Part shown: positions 62,200 to 64,000 of the stretch, piece after piece
How positions within the stretch are numbered: the first letter of the stretch is position 1
Layout of the letters: every line of letters starts with the position of its first letter
Source: Verrucomicrobiota bacterium
Lineage (GTDB): Bacteria; Verrucomicrobiota; Verrucomicrobiia; Palsa-1439
Direction: 5' to 3'
Length of the DNA stretch: 64,000 nt
Assembly (NCBI GenBank): GCA_003152315.1
Contig: PLZV01000023.1
Span: 30,640 to 94,639 of the forward strand
Made by a program: the position numbers and the translations under genes
The notes under the pieces: model-generated
Told to the model about the DNA's origin: nothing
Seen by the model: only the letters and a program-made list of their open reading frames with translations
Database searches by the model: none

Positions 62200-62607
62200 A
62201 TGCCACTGTTAGATCAAAAGTTGTCTGAAATCCACGATCCATCGGTGCTGGAACTCATCCAGGAGCTCTCTGCTATTAGACATGTTCCAAGGAATCCGTT
62301 GATTATTTTCCGTCAATTTTTGTTACAGATTTTTCACCCTACCTCAGTAACAAAGAGGGTACGAATCAAGAAACATGAATTGCAACCAGCAGGGTTGTTG
62401 ATACAAAAACTCAAAGCCTTTCCTGAAACCGAAATCTTTGCGCTATGTAAGGAGTTGATCGGCGATCAAGCGGGCTCTCTTGAAGCGTATTATGGGAAAT
62501 CAATTTATACGATCCTGAATGATTTCGGACCTGATCTCACGGGAAAACGCCAACAAGCAAACCGGATAACTCTCCAAAATATACTCGATTCACTTCCTGA
62601 AGACTGA
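62200..62607 (+). CDS. Unknown 135-residue protein beside the RM operon
   Basis: MPLLDQKLSEIHDPSVLELIQ and later RVRIKKHELQPAGLLIQKLKAFPETEIFALCKELIG cut here, ILNDFGPDLTGKRQQANRITL. It is helical and charged and I do not recognise it. It is divergent from the RM gene, 155 bp away, with its own ATG. It looks like a real gene from its composition. Confidence 0.55.
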   Translation: MPLLDQKLSEIHDPSVLELIQELSAIRHVPRNPLIIFRQFLLQIFHPTSVTKRVRIKKHELQPAGLLIQKLKAFPETEIFALCKELIGDQAGSLEAYYGKSIYTILNDFGPDLTGKRQQANRITLQNILDSLPED

Positions 62608-62683
62608 ATTCAGCCCCGCACAATCCCTTGTTTGCAAACTAGCTTGTCCCGCGCAACCCGCATCGTTTGGAGCTTGAACCTCC

Positions 62684-63562
62684 TCAAAACTCCACATCCC
62701 GGCATTTCTGGTCGAGCTGGTGGACGATCTGTTTGATGCTCTGGGCGGTCAGGCGTGCGGGGCGGCTGAGCACGTAGGGGGGAATTTCACCGGGATTGAA
62801 TACCTGGACGTTGGTGACCTTGGCGCGGCGTTCGATCCACCAGCCGGGGAACGTGAGGATTGGTTCGACCCAGACTTTCTCCCCTGTCGCGCTGCTGAGG
62901 TAACCGCTGAGCCATTTCGCATTGGCGATGACCTGGTCGAGGCCGTATCGGTTCTGTTCGGCATGGGGGAAACTGAGGATGTCGCCGTCGTAGATAATGA
63001 CGTGGTCGGGCTTGCCTTTCTGCGCCCGGCGTTTGCGACGGGCCTTGGTTTCGACGGCGTACACGCCCGAGGGAGCGACTACGATGTGGTCGATATTCCA
63101 TTTCGGGTCGGCTGGGAAATCGTGGAAGACGTGACAACCTTCGCGGAGGAGTTGGTTCAACCCCTCGCCCACGATGCGTTCACCAAAGTAACCAAGGGAG
63201 TAGTTGGCGGCTTTCGTGAAATATCGGTTAATCCACCATGCGCCTGCGATTGCGATAAGAATGCCGATGCTTAAGATGGTGAAGAAGACGGACCAGCTGT
63301 TGGGCGCAAGAATTTTCTGCAACTGGAACATCCCGAGCAAGCAGAGGCACCAGATAAGCGTTACAACTGCGAATTGCATGGGCGCGAATTCGTCGAGTTG
63401 TTCCAGCTTTTTGCGGAGACTTTCACCCGGGGGGCGAAGGAGTTTCTGTGAGATGGGCCAGCGGGTGGTGCGTCGTAGGCGGATCGTACTCCAAATAATA
63501 AAGCCGAAGGCGAGCAGAACTGGCAACGCCATATAGAAGTTGAAGAACGTCTTCCACCACAT
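62684..63562 (-). CDS. NERD-domain membrane protein
   Basis: Three N-terminal transmembrane helices (FYMALPVLLAFGFIIWSTI; VVTLIWCLCLLGMFQL; VFFTILSIGILIAIAGAWWI) precede a NERD (nuclease-related) domain at ~125-235: GYFGERIVGEGLNQLL, WNIDHIVVAPSGVYAVETKA with the D...E-x-K active-site pattern. NERD proteins are thought to act on DNA and are frequent in accessory and defence regions. It ends 76 bp after the small gene at 62200 (convergent). Confidence 0.85.
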   Translation of the reverse strand: MWWKTFFNFYMALPVLLAFGFIIWSTIRLRRTTRWPISQKLLRPPGESLRKKLEQLDEFAPMQFAVVTLIWCLCLLGMFQLQKILAPNSWSVFFTILSIGILIAIAGAWWINRYFTKAANYSLGYFGERIVGEGLNQLLREGCHVFHDFPADPKWNIDHIVVAPSGVYAVETKARRKRRAQKGKPDHVIIYDGDILSFPHAEQNRYGLDQVIANAKWLSGYLSSATGEKVWVEPILTFPGWWIERRAKVTNVQVFNPGEIPPYVLSRPARLTAQSIKQIVHQLDQKCRDVEF

Positions 63563-64000
63563 CGCGCCCTGATAGTATCACTGAAGCGTGCGCCGGCAAG
63601 CCTGTGATTTCTAGTTTGTGGCTCCGTGACGGGTGAGCCGGTTTGTGTGCTTGTGAGTTAGAATTGTGGGCATCTTTGCGGGGTCGCGGTTCTCGGTTCG
63701 AGGTTCGCGGTTGGGAATGACAGGGAGGAAAACGGGCGGGACGCCCGTTCTACGGTGGAAGACGGCGGGCTGAGCCAGCCCGCCCTACCAACGACGTGGC
63801 GCGGTGGGGCCACCGCGCCCTACCATGCGGAGACGGTTGAGAGAGCATTCCCCTGCCCTGCTTTTGAATGGAAAGACGGCGGGATACCTACACGATAGGC
63901 ATCGCGCCCTACAATTCGGCGGGAAGCGGTGGTTGAGTTGGAATTGGTAGCGCGGTCGGGAGACCGGCGCGGAAGAATTGAGGGGCGACCAATTGAGGGA
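63563..64000. repeat. Array of REP-like palindromes
   Basis: Consecutive stems with a CTAC end occur at 63733-63752 (CGGGCG-GACGCCCG), 63763-63789 (GGCGGGCTGAGCCAGCCCGCC), 63798-63824 (GGCGCGGTG...CACCGCGCC) and 63878-63914 (family A, copy 3). A further GCGCGGTCGGGAGACCGGCGC is at ~63951. No gene is seen. Confidence 0.8.

Noticed and set aside
63563-64000. CRISPR array
   Set aside because: The repeats are palindromes with different stems and irregular spacing, not identical direct repeats with unique spacers. No cas gene was seen in the window.

Overview
The window looks like a chromosomal segment of a Verrucomicrobiota bacterium, probably of the Limisphaerales/Pedosphaera type; this is inferred from gene content, not from a marker gene. 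The signs are a prepilin-type protein with the H...DG tail common in the PVC group, a PEP-CTERM LamG protein, very large beta-strand-rich secreted proteins ending in a YRV-LVP tail, a sugar-phosphate bacterial microcompartment, and many dispersed palindromic repeats. GC content is fairly high.

Region 1 (1-19.9 kb) is a polysaccharide-use locus, most plausibly for alginate or another uronate-rich polymer. It holds a PL7-type alginate lyase, a prepilin-like protein, and a plus-strand run of sugar isomerase, Na+/solute symporter, SDR and a 1403-residue phosphatase-GH2-PL5 fusion. A convergent minus-strand run holds a heparinase/PL15-like lyase, a PL5-esterase fusion and an esterase. Three transcription units share an AT-rich palindromic motif upstream. 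A PEP-CTERM LamG gene with a clear terminator closes the region.

Region 2 (19.9-32 kb) has a tyrosine recombinase beside tRNA-Arg(ACG), a repeat-rich gap, a zinc-ribbon/GYF membrane protein, two very small proteins (a lipoprotein and a DUF3309-like peptide), a secreted sedolisin, a pectate-lyase-3-fold giant and an MFS exporter.

Region 3 (32.2-38 kb) is a compact microcompartment operon of the SPU (sugar phosphate utilising) kind: an RpiB-DeoC fusion, BMC-T, BMC-H, BMC-P, CoA-acylating aldehyde dehydrogenase, BMC-T, BMC-P, BMC-P, then a HicB-like protein. The expected chemistry is isomerisation of a pentose phosphate, aldol cleavage to a triose phosphate plus an aldehyde, and oxidation of the aldehyde to acyl-CoA inside the shell. 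No phosphotransacylase or alcohol dehydrogenase is present here.

Region 4 (38-48.5 kb) has a SIR2-family gene and a M23-peptidase fragment split by a 5434-bp IS66-type element. The element has matching ends, an exact 8-bp target duplication and a passenger region: a phoU tail, the head of a sensor gene, and a full PAS-GAF-HisKA-HATPase-REC hybrid kinase. An intact M23 paralogue lies at 47.8 kb behind two membrane-protein genes.

Region 5 (48.5-54 kb) holds a NucS-like nuclease and a tightly overlapping priA-glycosyltransferase-bioD operon.

Region 6 (54-64 kb) is accessory DNA: a broken macro-domain gene, small genes interleaved with two families of palindromic repeats (some read in frame inside coding sequences), truncated paralogue tails directly behind repeats, a Type IIG-like restriction-modification gene overlapping a HEPN-motif gene, a NERD protein, and a terminal array of palindromes.
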